6,867 nucleotides of DNA from the NCBI GenBank assembly GCA_004525335.1, contig SPCL01000109.1:1-6867 (forward strand), read 5' to 3'. Shown piece by piece: positions 1-5,342 of this stretch. This stretch comes from Thermodesulfobacteriales bacterium. Lineage in GTDB: Bacteria > Desulfobacterota_D > UBA1144 > Nemesobacterales > UBA2774. Positions within the stretch are counted from its first letter, which is position 1; each line of letters begins with the position of its first letter. The notes beneath the pieces were generated by a model. The model did no database searches and was not told the origin of the DNA. It was given only the letters and a program-made list of their open reading frames with translations. The position numbers and the translations under genes are program-made.

Positions 1-555
1 CGGAAAATGCTTTCTAGGAACACCGTTAAATCTGCGCATGTGCCGCTTCGCTTGATTCCAAAAATTCTCAATCCCGTTGATATGATTTTGCTTGTTAGCA
101 AACAGTTTTGAGTGATTGATCCGGTAATGTTTGAACTCAGACACGTCCAGTACGTTATATGAATGATAAGCGTCCGTGTAGACTATGCTGTCAGGAACAA
201 TCCTGTCCTGCATGATACCCATAAGTGTCTTGCCTCTTGTGTCCGAAATTGCCTTTGAATAGACCCTGCCGCCGCGTTTGAGCAATCCGAACACCGGAAC
301 CTTACCACCCGCACCCCGTCCGCGCTTGCCTTTACGAGTCCCGCCAAAGTAGCTTTCATCAACTTCAATCTCTCCGCTAAACGGTGCCTCATCTTCGGTA
401 GCTCGGTATATAATCTCGCGCAGACGATGAAAGTAATAGGCTGCTGTTTTAAAATTAACACCTATCAGATTTGCCGCACATCGCGCTGTTGTACCTGCCA
501 CAAAATGCTCCATCAATCGCTGTTGTTTCTCTTTGCTTAATCTGCTCTTTCGCAT
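1..555 (-). CDS. IS1595 family (ISXO2/IS1016-like) transposase, C-terminus missing
   Basis: This DDE-type transposase cuts and pastes its own IS. The 185 visible residues begin MRKSRLSKEKQQRLMEHFV and stay open to the window edge; about 30 more residues are expected from the usual length of the group. An N-terminal helical, HTH-like region (about residues 10-48) is followed by the catalytic fold. The first Asp is D66 in EVDESYFGG, a hallmark of the family. The second is D128 in VYTDAYHSY. The third acidic position is probably E163 in the HINGIENFWNQAKR block. A basic Gly/Lys/Arg-rich stretch (71-85) follows the first Asp, as in relatives. The start is set by the ATG just inside the IS end. 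No frameshift or stop is seen in the visible part, so the gene may be intact. Confidence 0.9.
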   Translation of the reverse strand, partial: MRKSRLSKEKQQRLMEHFVAGTTARCAANLIGVNFKTAAYYFHRLREIIYRATEDEAPFSGEIEVDESYFGGTRKGKRGRGAGGKVPVFGLLKRGGRVYSKAISDTRGKTLMGIMQDRIVPDSIVYTDAYHSYNVLDVSEFKHYRINHSKLFANKQNHINGIENFWNQAKRHMRRFNGVPRKHFP

Positions 556-558
556 TTA

Positions 559-597
559 CTGTACCTATAACCGATTGTAGTTATCTGGTACAGCCCC
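559..597 (-). repeat. IS terminal repeat containing an imperfect palindrome
   Basis: The outer IS end includes two nested inverted arms: CTGTACC (rc at 587-593) with GGTACAG (rc at 559-565), and inside them ATAAC with GTTAT. Together they span 559-593 immediately upstream of the transposase ATG. The outer part (580-597) is presumably the terminal inverted repeat bound by the transposase. The inward arm may be a second binding site or an mRNA hairpin near the start codon. The symmetry is read directly from the sequence; the function is inferred. Confidence 0.5.
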
Positions 598-609
598 TTA
601 AATTATAAA
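581..609 (+). promoter_or_regulatory. Possible hybrid promoter: -35 in the IS end, -10 in flanking DNA
   Basis: TTATCT (581-586, inside the IS terminal repeat) lies 17 bases before TATAAA (604-609, just outside the IS). A promoter here would start about 35 bases before the ATG at 650. The -10 is good (5 of 6) but the -35 is weak (3 of 6). IS insertions creating such hybrid promoters are well known; that it happens here is a guess. Confidence 0.25.
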
Positions 610-649
610 TAGGTAGGTTTAAAAACTGATTCGCAGAGTTCGGGTAAAA

Positions 650-1381
650 ATGGGTATTCACAGAAGACAATTCCTAAGTTTAGCGGTTAAGACAATTGGC
701 GCTGCAGGGCTTTTAAAAGTTTATAGCTTCGGCTCAGGCATTTCATTTGCTGACGAAGCTGGGAAAGCAAAAGTAGCCCCCTCCCCTGCGCCTAAAGTGT
801 GGTCGAGCAAGAAGATGATTGTGAATACAAATTCTGGGGTTGTACATTGGCCTCACCCAAAAGTATTTAAAATCACTACTTATAGCGTAGCCCCTCATAA
901 TGCTAAAGAATTGAAAGTTGACGATTCGTACAAAAAAGTATCTAAGGACCCAAAATTACGTTTCGACAAGAGTAAGAGTGGAGCAATCTATGAACACCTT
1001 GCATTATCAGAGATAGAAATCGAAGATGAAGAAACATTGAGCTTTAACAACGGCAGCATCAATGAAAGCATAGAAATCCTAAAGATCGCGGTGAGTGAGC
1101 CTGGGAATGCGAATAACTGGCGACTATATGATCTGATTGCGAGACTTGTGAGTTTGCAGAATGAAGAAAACCCTGAGAAAGCTAGAGTTCAGATTGTTGA
1201 AATCATGAGTAAGTCAAAAGTCTCTGGAGAAAGGACAAAAAGGGATAATCTTTCAAAAATCAGCGACAAAAAGGAATTTGAAAAATGGCACGCCAAGACT
1301 GTAGATAAAACAAATGGCGATTATAGAAAAAAATTAACAAATAGGGTAAATTCATCAAAGAAACTAACTAACGAAACATAA
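650..1381 (+). CDS. Tat-exported protein of unknown function
   Basis: A 243-residue protein I do not recognise. It opens with a twin-arginine signal: H-R-R-Q-F-L at residues 4-9, a moderately hydrophobic stretch to about residue 33, and a likely cleavage after SFA (about residues 32-34). This predicts folded export to the periplasm by Tat. A block at about residues 58-72, NTNSGVVHWPHPKVF, has two His in HWPHP and looks like the most conserved-type segment. Residues about 137-190 are helical and TPR-like in spacing (SIEILKIAVSEPGNANNWRLY, then a second helix pair). The C-terminus is very Lys-rich and probably disordered. There is no cysteine anywhere. Ribosome binding is poor (only cggg before the ATG), but the Tat motif at the extreme N-terminus fixes this start. 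The gene lies 53 bases from an IS and converges on the cupin gene. Confidence 0.8.
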   Translation: MGIHRRQFLSLAVKTIGAAGLLKVYSFGSGISFADEAGKAKVAPSPAPKVWSSKKMIVNTNSGVVHWPHPKVFKITTYSVAPHNAKELKVDDSYKKVSKDPKLRFDKSKSGAIYEHLALSEIEIEDEETLSFNNGSINESIEILKIAVSEPGNANNWRLYDLIARLVSLQNEENPEKARVQIVEIMSKSKVSGERTKRDNLSKISDKKEFEKWHAKTVDKTNGDYRKKLTNRVNSSKKLTNET

Positions 1382-1470
1382 AGAACTAATAAATTTTCGG
1401 GTCTTCTAAATTTTCAAGATACTCAAGTCCGAGAGATGAACTTTTCCCCGTCACGCAATAATTAGTTCTT
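1381..1470. repeat. Perfect 10-bp inverted repeat flanking a 70-base spacer between convergent genes
   Basis: AAGAACTAAT (1381-1390) and ATTAGTTCTT (1461-1470) are exact reverse complements. Between them, cggg (1398-1401) can pair with cccg (1447-1450). Just beyond is a 10-bp palindrome CTTTATAAAG (1472-1481). The whole gap of about 110 bases separates the ends of two convergent genes and may serve transcription termination in both directions. However, no GC-rich stem followed by a T-run is visible, so I do not call a terminator. Confidence 0.4.
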
Positions 1471-1492
1471 TCTTTATAAAGTTGAAAGCTTT

Positions 1493-2017
1493 TTATCTAA
1501 CCAAAGATTCTGCAAATTCTTCTCCAAGTCCAACTTCGACGCAGTGTTTTTTATATATATCCAGTACCCCGAGACTATCTATTGTAAATAGGTCCTTGCC
1601 TGTTTCATCTACAATTGTAAGCGGACCATACATAATGGCCAAAGCCTTCATGCCTCCTTCACTATAGCAGACAAAAGTGTGGCTCTCACCTACCGGCTCA
1701 TAAAGAAATGAATTTGGCCCAAGCACCCAGTCATGCTCAAGGTATCCAAAACTTCCTTCAAGACAATATACCAAAGCCGGTGTAGAGTGGCGGTGGCGGT
1801 TTATTAGCCCTTTCCCGGAAATTTTAAACATCTCAATCCAACCACCGTTATGTGTATCTATCACAAGTGGGCGGGAATAAACAGTATCAGTTAATTTCAT
1901 CCAATACTTTTCATCATCATTAGCAAAATCTACAGCCATTAATGGCAGCGCACCATCCGGCGTTGGCAAGTTAAGCGGCTCGACTACGGCAATCTTAATT
2001 TTTTCTGATAAGTCCAT
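1493..2017 (-). CDS. Cupin-domain protein, 2,4'-dihydroxyacetophenone dioxygenase-like
   Basis: A 174-residue single-domain cupin. The central block at residues 60-116 carries the likely metal ligands: H75 and H77 in NRHRH, a Glu (E87 in CLEG or E94 in YLEHDW), and H113 in GESHTFV. The order HRH..LEG.....YLEHDW......FLYEP.GE.HT, followed by MYGPLTIVDE.G, matches the family that includes the non-haem iron 2,4'-dihydroxyacetophenone dioxygenase, which splits a C-C bond in a hydroxylated aryl ketone. The family is used widely, so the substrate here is unknown. The protein is cytoplasmic, with no signal peptide. AAGGAGG (2025-2031) sits 7 bases before the ATG, a near-ideal ribosome binding site that settles the start. 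A promoter and an operator-like palindrome lie upstream, and no neighbour suggests an aromatic-degradation operon. Confidence 0.85.
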   Translation of the reverse strand: MDLSEKIKIAVVEPLNLPTPDGALPLMAVDFANDDEKYWMKLTDTVYSRPLVIDTHNGGWIEMFKISGKGLINRHRHSTPALVYCLEGSFGYLEHDWVLGPNSFLYEPVGESHTFVCYSEGGMKALAIMYGPLTIVDETGKDLFTIDSLGVLDIYKKHCVEVGLGEEFAESLVR

Positions 2018-2039
2018 TTTTATACCTCCTTAATGAACA

Positions 2040-2058
2040 TGAAATATTATATATTTCA
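2040..2058. promoter_or_regulatory. 19-bp palindrome over the cupin transcription start, candidate operator
   Basis: TGAAATATTATATATTTCA is a perfect inverted repeat with 8-bp arms around a 3-base centre. It begins at the edge of the predicted -10 and covers the predicted +1, where a bound repressor would block initiation. No regulator gene is adjacent. AT-rich palindromes arise fairly easily by chance, so this is a candidate only. Confidence 0.35.
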
Positions 2059-2086
2059 GTATAATGCATAAGACTATCAATTCTAA
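2058..2086 (-). promoter_or_regulatory. Predicted sigma-70-type promoter of the cupin gene
   Basis: On the minus strand TTAGAA (2081-2086) is 17 bases before TATACT (2058-2063). The -10 matches 5 of 6 consensus bases and the -35 matches 3 of 6. Transcription would start near 2051, about 35 bases before the cupin ATG and upstream of its strong Shine-Dalgarno. Confidence 0.45.
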
Positions 2087-2173
2087 GACTTTTCTGATTT
2101 TCAATGAATTATTAAGGTATAGTTCTATTATTGTGTATTTTAGAAATTTAAATTGGTTTACCGGAGAAATAAC

Positions 2174-2564
2174 ATGAAATATCGCTCACTTTTAATTCTA
2201 GCTTTTGCTCTTTTGCTACCTTTAGGATATGGATGAGTCCGGGGCGGAGATAACAAATTGTCCCTGTTTTAACTTGCTGAATATCTTGGAAACGGGTGAG
2301 AATTCCAAAAGTAATTTCTGCGACAATACAATATGGGGGCTTCTTTTAACATTTCAGAACGAAAATCACGGCGAATTTTCTGGATTTTCTGCGTCGTGCT
2401 TGCCAGACGGCACTTCTTGCCAATGTCAAATGGGGTCGTTAAACACCCAAAACGGGATAGATATTAGCGCTGATGAAGTGGGCGTATGCATGAATAATAT
2501 AATAAATGGTATTATAAGATTAACTACAGATAATGTTTCCATAGGCTGTACATTTGTTCAATAG
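2174..2564 (+). pseudogene. Small secreted cysteine-rich protein, frameshifted after the signal peptide
   Basis: An ATG at 2174 with a GGAG ribosome binding site 7 bases upstream (2163-2166) encodes a textbook Sec signal peptide, MKYRSLLILAFALLLPLGYG, then hits TGA at 2234-2236. The mature part continues in another frame, from about 2229 (DESGAEITNCPCFN...) to the stop at 2562-2564. Rejoining them needs a +1 shift near 2231-2235, so an extra base or two lost bases separate them. The rebuilt protein is about 130 residues with 8 cysteines (NCPC, NFC, ASC, SCQC, GVC, IGC), an even number fitting a disulfide-bonded secreted protein. The downstream ATG at 2229 has no ribosome binding site and would give a protein without a signal peptide. 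A sequencing error, a true pseudogene or programmed frameshifting are all possible. I do not recognise the family. Confidence 0.65.
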
Positions 2565-2594
2565 AGCAAACTCGACCATATATTATTTGGATTT

Positions 2595-2617
2595 CACCCT
2601 TCGAGAGCCTCAGGGTG
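2595..2617. repeat. Hairpin repeat 1 (CACCCT...AGGGTG)
   Basis: CACCCT (2595-2600) pairs with AGGGTG (2612-2617), and inside GAG (2603-2605) pairs with CTC (2609-2611). From memory it resembles the widespread cacccttcga...ctcagggtg dispersed repeat of bacterial genomes. It lies 31 bases after the cysteine-rich protein stop but lacks a T-run, so it is not called a terminator. Confidence 0.55.
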
Positions 2618-2653
2618 TACGGGTTAGAAGGAGTTCAAGATGATAAAGCCTGG

Positions 2654-2678
2654 ATTCCCGATTAAGACCTTCGGGAAT
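2654..2678. repeat. Hairpin repeat 2 (ATTCCCG...CGGGAAT)
   Basis: Perfect 7-bp arms (2654-2660 and 2672-2678) enclose an 11-base loop, followed by GACAGT. The ggattcccg...cgggaatgaca pattern is a familiar form of dispersed REP-like element. The trailing AATGACAGT (2676-2684) recurs after hairpin 4 (2891-2899). Confidence 0.6.
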
Positions 2679-2698
2679 GACAGTCACCCCCACCTTAA

Positions 2699-2721
2699 TC
2701 CTCCCAACTATAAGGGGAGGA
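2699..2721. repeat. Hairpin repeat 3 (TCCTCCC...GGGAGGA)
   Basis: Perfect 7-bp arms (2699-2705 and 2715-2721) with a 9-base loop, preceded by cacccccacctta. It resembles the cctcacct..cctccc...gggagg class of dispersed repeats that I know from assemblies of several phyla. No function is evident. Confidence 0.55.
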
Positions 2722-2868
2722 AGAAAACAAAGATTAGATTCTGAAGGGAGTTTCAATCTATTAACATTAGCCGGCTAAAGGGTAAGGGCATCCGAATCCT
2801 CGCTAGCTTGAATTCGTTCTTTAGAAAAGGAAGGGATTAAAGAAAAACTACAGCTAGATCCCTCCCAT

Positions 2869-2883
2869 GCACACAATGTGTGC
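2869..2883. repeat. Hairpin repeat 4 (GCACAC...GTGTGC) with flanks
   Basis: Perfect 6-bp arms with a 3-base loop. The flanks, agatccctc (2856-2864) before and gtcgaaatgacagtgg after, resemble another common dispersed-repeat form and share AATGACAGT with hairpin 2. Confidence 0.5.
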
Positions 2884-3010
2884 TTGTCGAAATGACAGTG
2901 GTTTTTGGCAAGTCTAACTAGGGTAAAATCCGGCAATTTTGATCTATAAATAAATTTTATAAAAAATTCGGGAAATATATGTTAAGTTTAAATAACTAAT
3001 GGTGGGTGAT

Positions 3011-3643
3011 ATGAAACTACTTAAGATTAAGGCTCTAATTTTACTAATACCTATATTATTTGTCGCAAGCTGCGGTGGCGCAGGAGTATACTATCCGCGT
3101 AAGAATAAAACTGTAAACGTACCGCCTCCAAAAACTGAAAAAGTTGAGAAAAAAGAGCCGGTTAAAAAGACTAAGGTTGATACTACGGCTGAAAATGTGT
3201 TTGAAGCGCCTTTTATTGATGTGTGGCTGGCAGCGATTGAGAGCACAAACTTGATAAAATGGAATATCGCTTTCCTCAATGAGCGTGATGGTGTGATCAG
3301 ATTAAAAGAAGCCTATGCATACAGGAAAGGCGGCAAGCTTCTGAGAACATACGCATGGCCCGACAAAGAAAACCTGCAAACCTCAAACATAAATGACTAT
3401 CTGGAAAAAGTTGGACGCTACAATCCTGGGGAAACAACTACAGTTTTTACACAGGAAAATTTAAAAATGACAGTAATAAAAGTCTCTGCCGACGTTACCA
3501 AGGTCGACATAGACTATACAATCCGGCCCTACACTTTCTCAGGCAAGATAGGTTATCAAATAGACTCAAACGGGTTTATCGAATCACTTCTGCTCGAGCG
3601 AATCAAAGAAAACCTTGACGGAAGCCCCATTGCCAAGAGATAA
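3011..3643 (+). CDS. Predicted outer-membrane-type lipoprotein, unknown function
   Basis: A 210-residue lipoprotein: charged start MKLLKIK, hydrophobic core, and lipobox FVASC with the lipidated Cys at 21. Residue +2 is Gly, not Asp, so sorting to the outer membrane is likely. A Pro/Lys/Glu-rich linker (about 36-58) leads to a folded domain from about residue 62. That domain has VFEAPFIDVWLAAIESTNLIKWNI, then DGVIRLKE, and ends GFIESLLLERIKENL. The pattern f..p...vW.A.......w.i......GvI....GfiE..ll..I recalls BamC-like or similar envelope lipoproteins. This is a resemblance in pattern only. An in-frame ATG 12 bases earlier (2999) has no ribosome binding site, while the chosen ATG follows ggtggg at a short distance. 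The gene is followed after 6 bases by a membrane-protein gene, so the two probably form one operon. Confidence 0.8.
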   Translation: MKLLKIKALILLIPILFVASCGGAGVYYPRKNKTVNVPPPKTEKVEKKEPVKKTKVDTTAENVFEAPFIDVWLAAIESTNLIKWNIAFLNERDGVIRLKEAYAYRKGGKLLRTYAWPDKENLQTSNINDYLEKVGRYNPGETTTVFTQENLKMTVIKVSADVTKVDIDYTIRPYTFSGKIGYQIDSNGFIESLLLERIKENLDGSPIAKR

Positions 3644-3649
3644 TATTTT

Positions 3650-4153
3650 GTGACCACTCTTTTACTTTCAATCGGCATAATCGCAGCTTTTGCAATACTC
3701 TTCTGGCTCGACAAAAAACAATGGACGGAACCCACGCCTGCAATTGTGCACCTCTTTGATATTCTCAGAAATTTAGAATGGGAAATGAACGAGAGTGATA
3801 TCAAAAATACCTTCCAGGGGTTTAAGCATGGAACATCCACAAGATTAACCAGAAAATCGACCCTGAAGCGTAAGGAAAATTATGAAGGTCAGGAAATTTA
3901 TACCACTTTCAGCTTTCCTAACGATAACGGCGGCAAAGTAAAAAGTGTAGAGATAAGACTGTCCCGTGTTAACCAGAAAGATATTGATCAGCTATTCAGC
4001 ACTGTGTGTAAACAGTACGGGCAGCCGGAACAAAACGACTCGGAGATTGAAGGCTCGGTAAAATGGGCTACGGAACCCGGAGTGCTGACTCTCGAGACTA
4101 CAGCTCCTGAAGAATATACGCTTACTTTATCTGAAGAAGATATTAAGGCTTAA
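3650..4153 (+). CDS. Single-pass membrane protein of unknown function
   Basis: A 167-residue protein starting at GTG, 6 bases after the lipoprotein stop, so it is probably co-transcribed. An N-terminal membrane helix (about residues 3-20, TLLLSIGIIAAFAILFWL) is followed by a soluble part that should face the periplasm. That part shows LEWEMNESDIKNTFQGF (about 42-58), then KSVEIRLSR...DIDQLFSTVCKQYGQPEQ (about 98-128), then VKWATEPGVLTLET (about 137-150). The alternation of a helix, an F.....V..V.L strand, a helix ending in YG.P, and W......L.L resembles small two-layer alpha/beta domains of BamE-like shape. I cannot name a family. The ribosome binding site is weak (aagaga, 3635-3640), suggesting translational coupling. 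Its end overlaps the end of trpS by 11 bases on the opposite strand. Confidence 0.75.
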   Translation: MTTLLLSIGIIAAFAILFWLDKKQWTEPTPAIVHLFDILRNLEWEMNESDIKNTFQGFKHGTSTRLTRKSTLKRKENYEGQEIYTTFSFPNDNGGKVKSVEIRLSRVNQKDIDQLFSTVCKQYGQPEQNDSEIEGSVKWATEPGVLTLETTAPEEYTLTLSEEDIKA

Positions 4154-5147
4154 AAAGCCCCATTGCGCTTATGATCTGATCCATAATTTCGTGCGCTTTT
4201 TCACGCGCCCTGTTGGTGCCTTCCCTTAGAATATCCCTCACATCATCCGGGCGTTTTTCAAACTCTGCGCGTTTGTCTCTAAAGGGCTGAAGAAGCTCGT
4301 TAATTGCAGCAGCAAGTTTTTTCTTAACCTCTACATCACCAACGTTGCCAGTTCTATAGCGCTCTTTAAGGTCTTCAATTTCCGGAATGTTCGTATTAAA
4401 TGCGTCGTGGTAGATAAACACAGGGTTCCCCTCAACTTTGCCGGGAATGTCGGCGCGTATTCGGTTCGGATCTGTGTACATACTCATTACTCTTTTACTA
4501 ACCTGCTTCTCGTCGTCCGATAGATAGATACAATTTTCAAGACTCTTACTCATTTTTCTGTCGCCGTCTGTTCCTACTAGACGGGAGGTTTTACTTATCA
4601 CAGGGTCGGGCTCCTGGAAAAACTCGCCGTATAGGAAATTGAATCTTCGAGCAAGCTCGCGCGTGAGCTCAACATGGCTTAACTGATCATCACCGACAGG
4701 GACCTTTGTGGCCTTGAACATGAGAATGTCAGCGGCCATAAGCACCGGGTATCCGAGAAGCCCTACGGAGTAGTTATCCCCTACCCCCATGTCTTGTATT
4801 TTCTCTTTTAGTGTTGGGATACGCTCTGCTCTTGGGACGCCGCATATCATTGCAAGCATTGCATACAGCTCGGCGATATAGGGAATCTGCGACTGTATAT
4901 AGAAGGTCGACTTTTCTGGGTCCATCCCCACGCTAAGCCAGTCCATAACCATCTCTATTGTGTTCTGCTCAACTTCTTTCACCTTATCGTAGTGAGTTGT
5001 GAGCATGTGGAGATCGGCCACTAGAAAGTAGCAGTCGTAGTCATTTTGAAATGTGACACGGTTATAAAGAGAGCCGACCAAATGGCCCAAGTGAAGCCTT
5101 CCTGTCGGTCTATCTCCGGTTACGAGTATTGGTTTAGCATCAGCCAT
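4143..5147 (-). CDS. trpS: Tryptophanyl-tRNA synthetase
   Basis: A class I aminoacyl-tRNA synthetase that charges tRNA-Trp with tryptophan using ATP in the cytoplasm. From the chosen start it has 334 residues, the usual bacterial length. The HIGH-type signature is HLGH at 19-22, within GDRPTGRLHLGHLVGS. GYPVLMAADIL (132-142) and VPVGDDQLSHVELTREL (149-165) are typical TrpRS core blocks, and KMSKS is at 198-202. The GDRPTG/HLGH version differs from the GxQPSG/IGN version of E. coli and Bacillus TrpRS. Start choice: AGGAGG (5160-5165) directly abuts an ATG at 5159 with zero spacing, which is unusable. The ATG at 5147 is 12 bases from it, long but workable, so I prefer 5147. The gene appears complete and functional. 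Confidence 0.95.
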   Translation of the reverse strand: MADAKPILVTGDRPTGRLHLGHLVGSLYNRVTFQNDYDCYFLVADLHMLTTHYDKVKEVEQNTIEMVMDWLSVGMDPEKSTFYIQSQIPYIAELYAMLAMICGVPRAERIPTLKEKIQDMGVGDNYSVGLLGYPVLMAADILMFKATKVPVGDDQLSHVELTRELARRFNFLYGEFFQEPDPVISKTSRLVGTDGDRKMSKSLENCIYLSDDEKQVSKRVMSMYTDPNRIRADIPGKVEGNPVFIYHDAFNTNIPEIEDLKERYRTGNVGDVEVKKKLAAAINELLQPFRDKRAEFEKRPDDVRDILREGTNRAREKAHEIMDQIISAMGLFKP

Positions 5148-5219
5148 AATTAAATACATCCTCCTAAATCTTTTCAGAACAAAACATTAATGCTTTTCGA
5201 GAAATAACATGTATGCGTT

Positions 5220-5229
5220 CACGTACGTG
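5220..5229. promoter_or_regulatory. CACGTACGTG palindrome upstream of trpS
   Basis: A perfect 10-bp palindrome lies in the 195-base gap upstream of trpS. CACgttcctGTG, another CAC...GTG dyad (about 5252-5263), lies about 25 bases further upstream of trpS. Either could be a regulator site. No T-box-like leader was recognised. Confidence 0.25.
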
Positions 5230-5342
5230 TCTTAATTAGCCCAGTAATATACACGTTCCTGTGAAAATTGGGATATGTTTTTTTGACTATAGAGAACGCC
5301 TATTACGCCGGGTAGTTTGAGTTTTGGTCTATAAGATTAAAT

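Larger units (their letters stand above)
1..597 (-). mobile_element. Partial IS1595-family (IS1016-like) insertion sequence, transposase-start end
   Basis: The element is cut by the window start, so only its transposase-proximal end is visible. That end reads GGGGCTGTACCAGATAAC on the minus strand (inward from 597). This resembles the GGGGCTGTAC-type terminal inverted repeats I know from IS1016-like elements. The transposase begins 42 bases inside this end, a very short leader typical of small elements of this type. The 8 bases next to the end (598-605, ttaaatta) would be one copy of the target duplication if the family's usual 8-bp duplication applies. The second copy lies outside the window, so this cannot be confirmed. 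The element points away from the exported-protein gene at 650. Confidence 0.85.
2565..2998. other. Gene-free stretch packed with short hairpin repeats
   Basis: I find no credible coding sequence in these 434 bases. They contain at least four separate hairpins of different sequence, listed individually. There is also a perfect 12-bp palindrome TTAGCCGGCTAA (2767-2778), a CGAAT/ATTCG pair (2793-2797 and 2812-2816) and a CTTTA/TAAAG pair (2819-2823 and 2838-2842). Several segments recall dispersed REP/MITE-like repeats common in uncultured-bacterium assemblies. The last 60 bases (about 2935-2996) are very AT-rich and probably hold the promoter of the lipoprotein gene. TTGATC (2939-2944) is a possible -35, but I cannot pick a convincing -10. 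Confidence 0.6.

Noticed and set aside
183..461. 92-residue open frame on the minus strand
   Set aside because: It lies inside the transposase gene in another frame. The transposase frame has the catalytic motifs, so this is a shadow.
1482..1667. Forward 61-residue frame opposite the cupin gene
   Set aside because: It is antisense to a well-supported cupin with a strong ribosome binding site. It has no ribosome binding site of its own and a low-complexity Ser/Thr/Pro composition.
2785..2805. tRNA T-arm-like string catccgaatcctc
   Set aside because: There is no GTTC-type loop, no acceptor stem and no anticodon arm at the right distance on either strand.
2565..2998. CRISPR array in the repeat-rich gap
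   Set aside because: The hairpins differ in sequence from one another, spacing is irregular and there are no repeated units of constant length.
3556..3840. Minus-strand 94-residue frame across the lipoprotein/membrane-protein junction
   Set aside because: It is antisense to two better-supported genes and shows no recognisable domain or ribosome binding site.
4147..4159. GGCTT-AAA-AAGCC stem at the convergent gene ends, as a terminator
   Set aside because: The stem is only 5 bp, and neither strand has a proper T-run after it.
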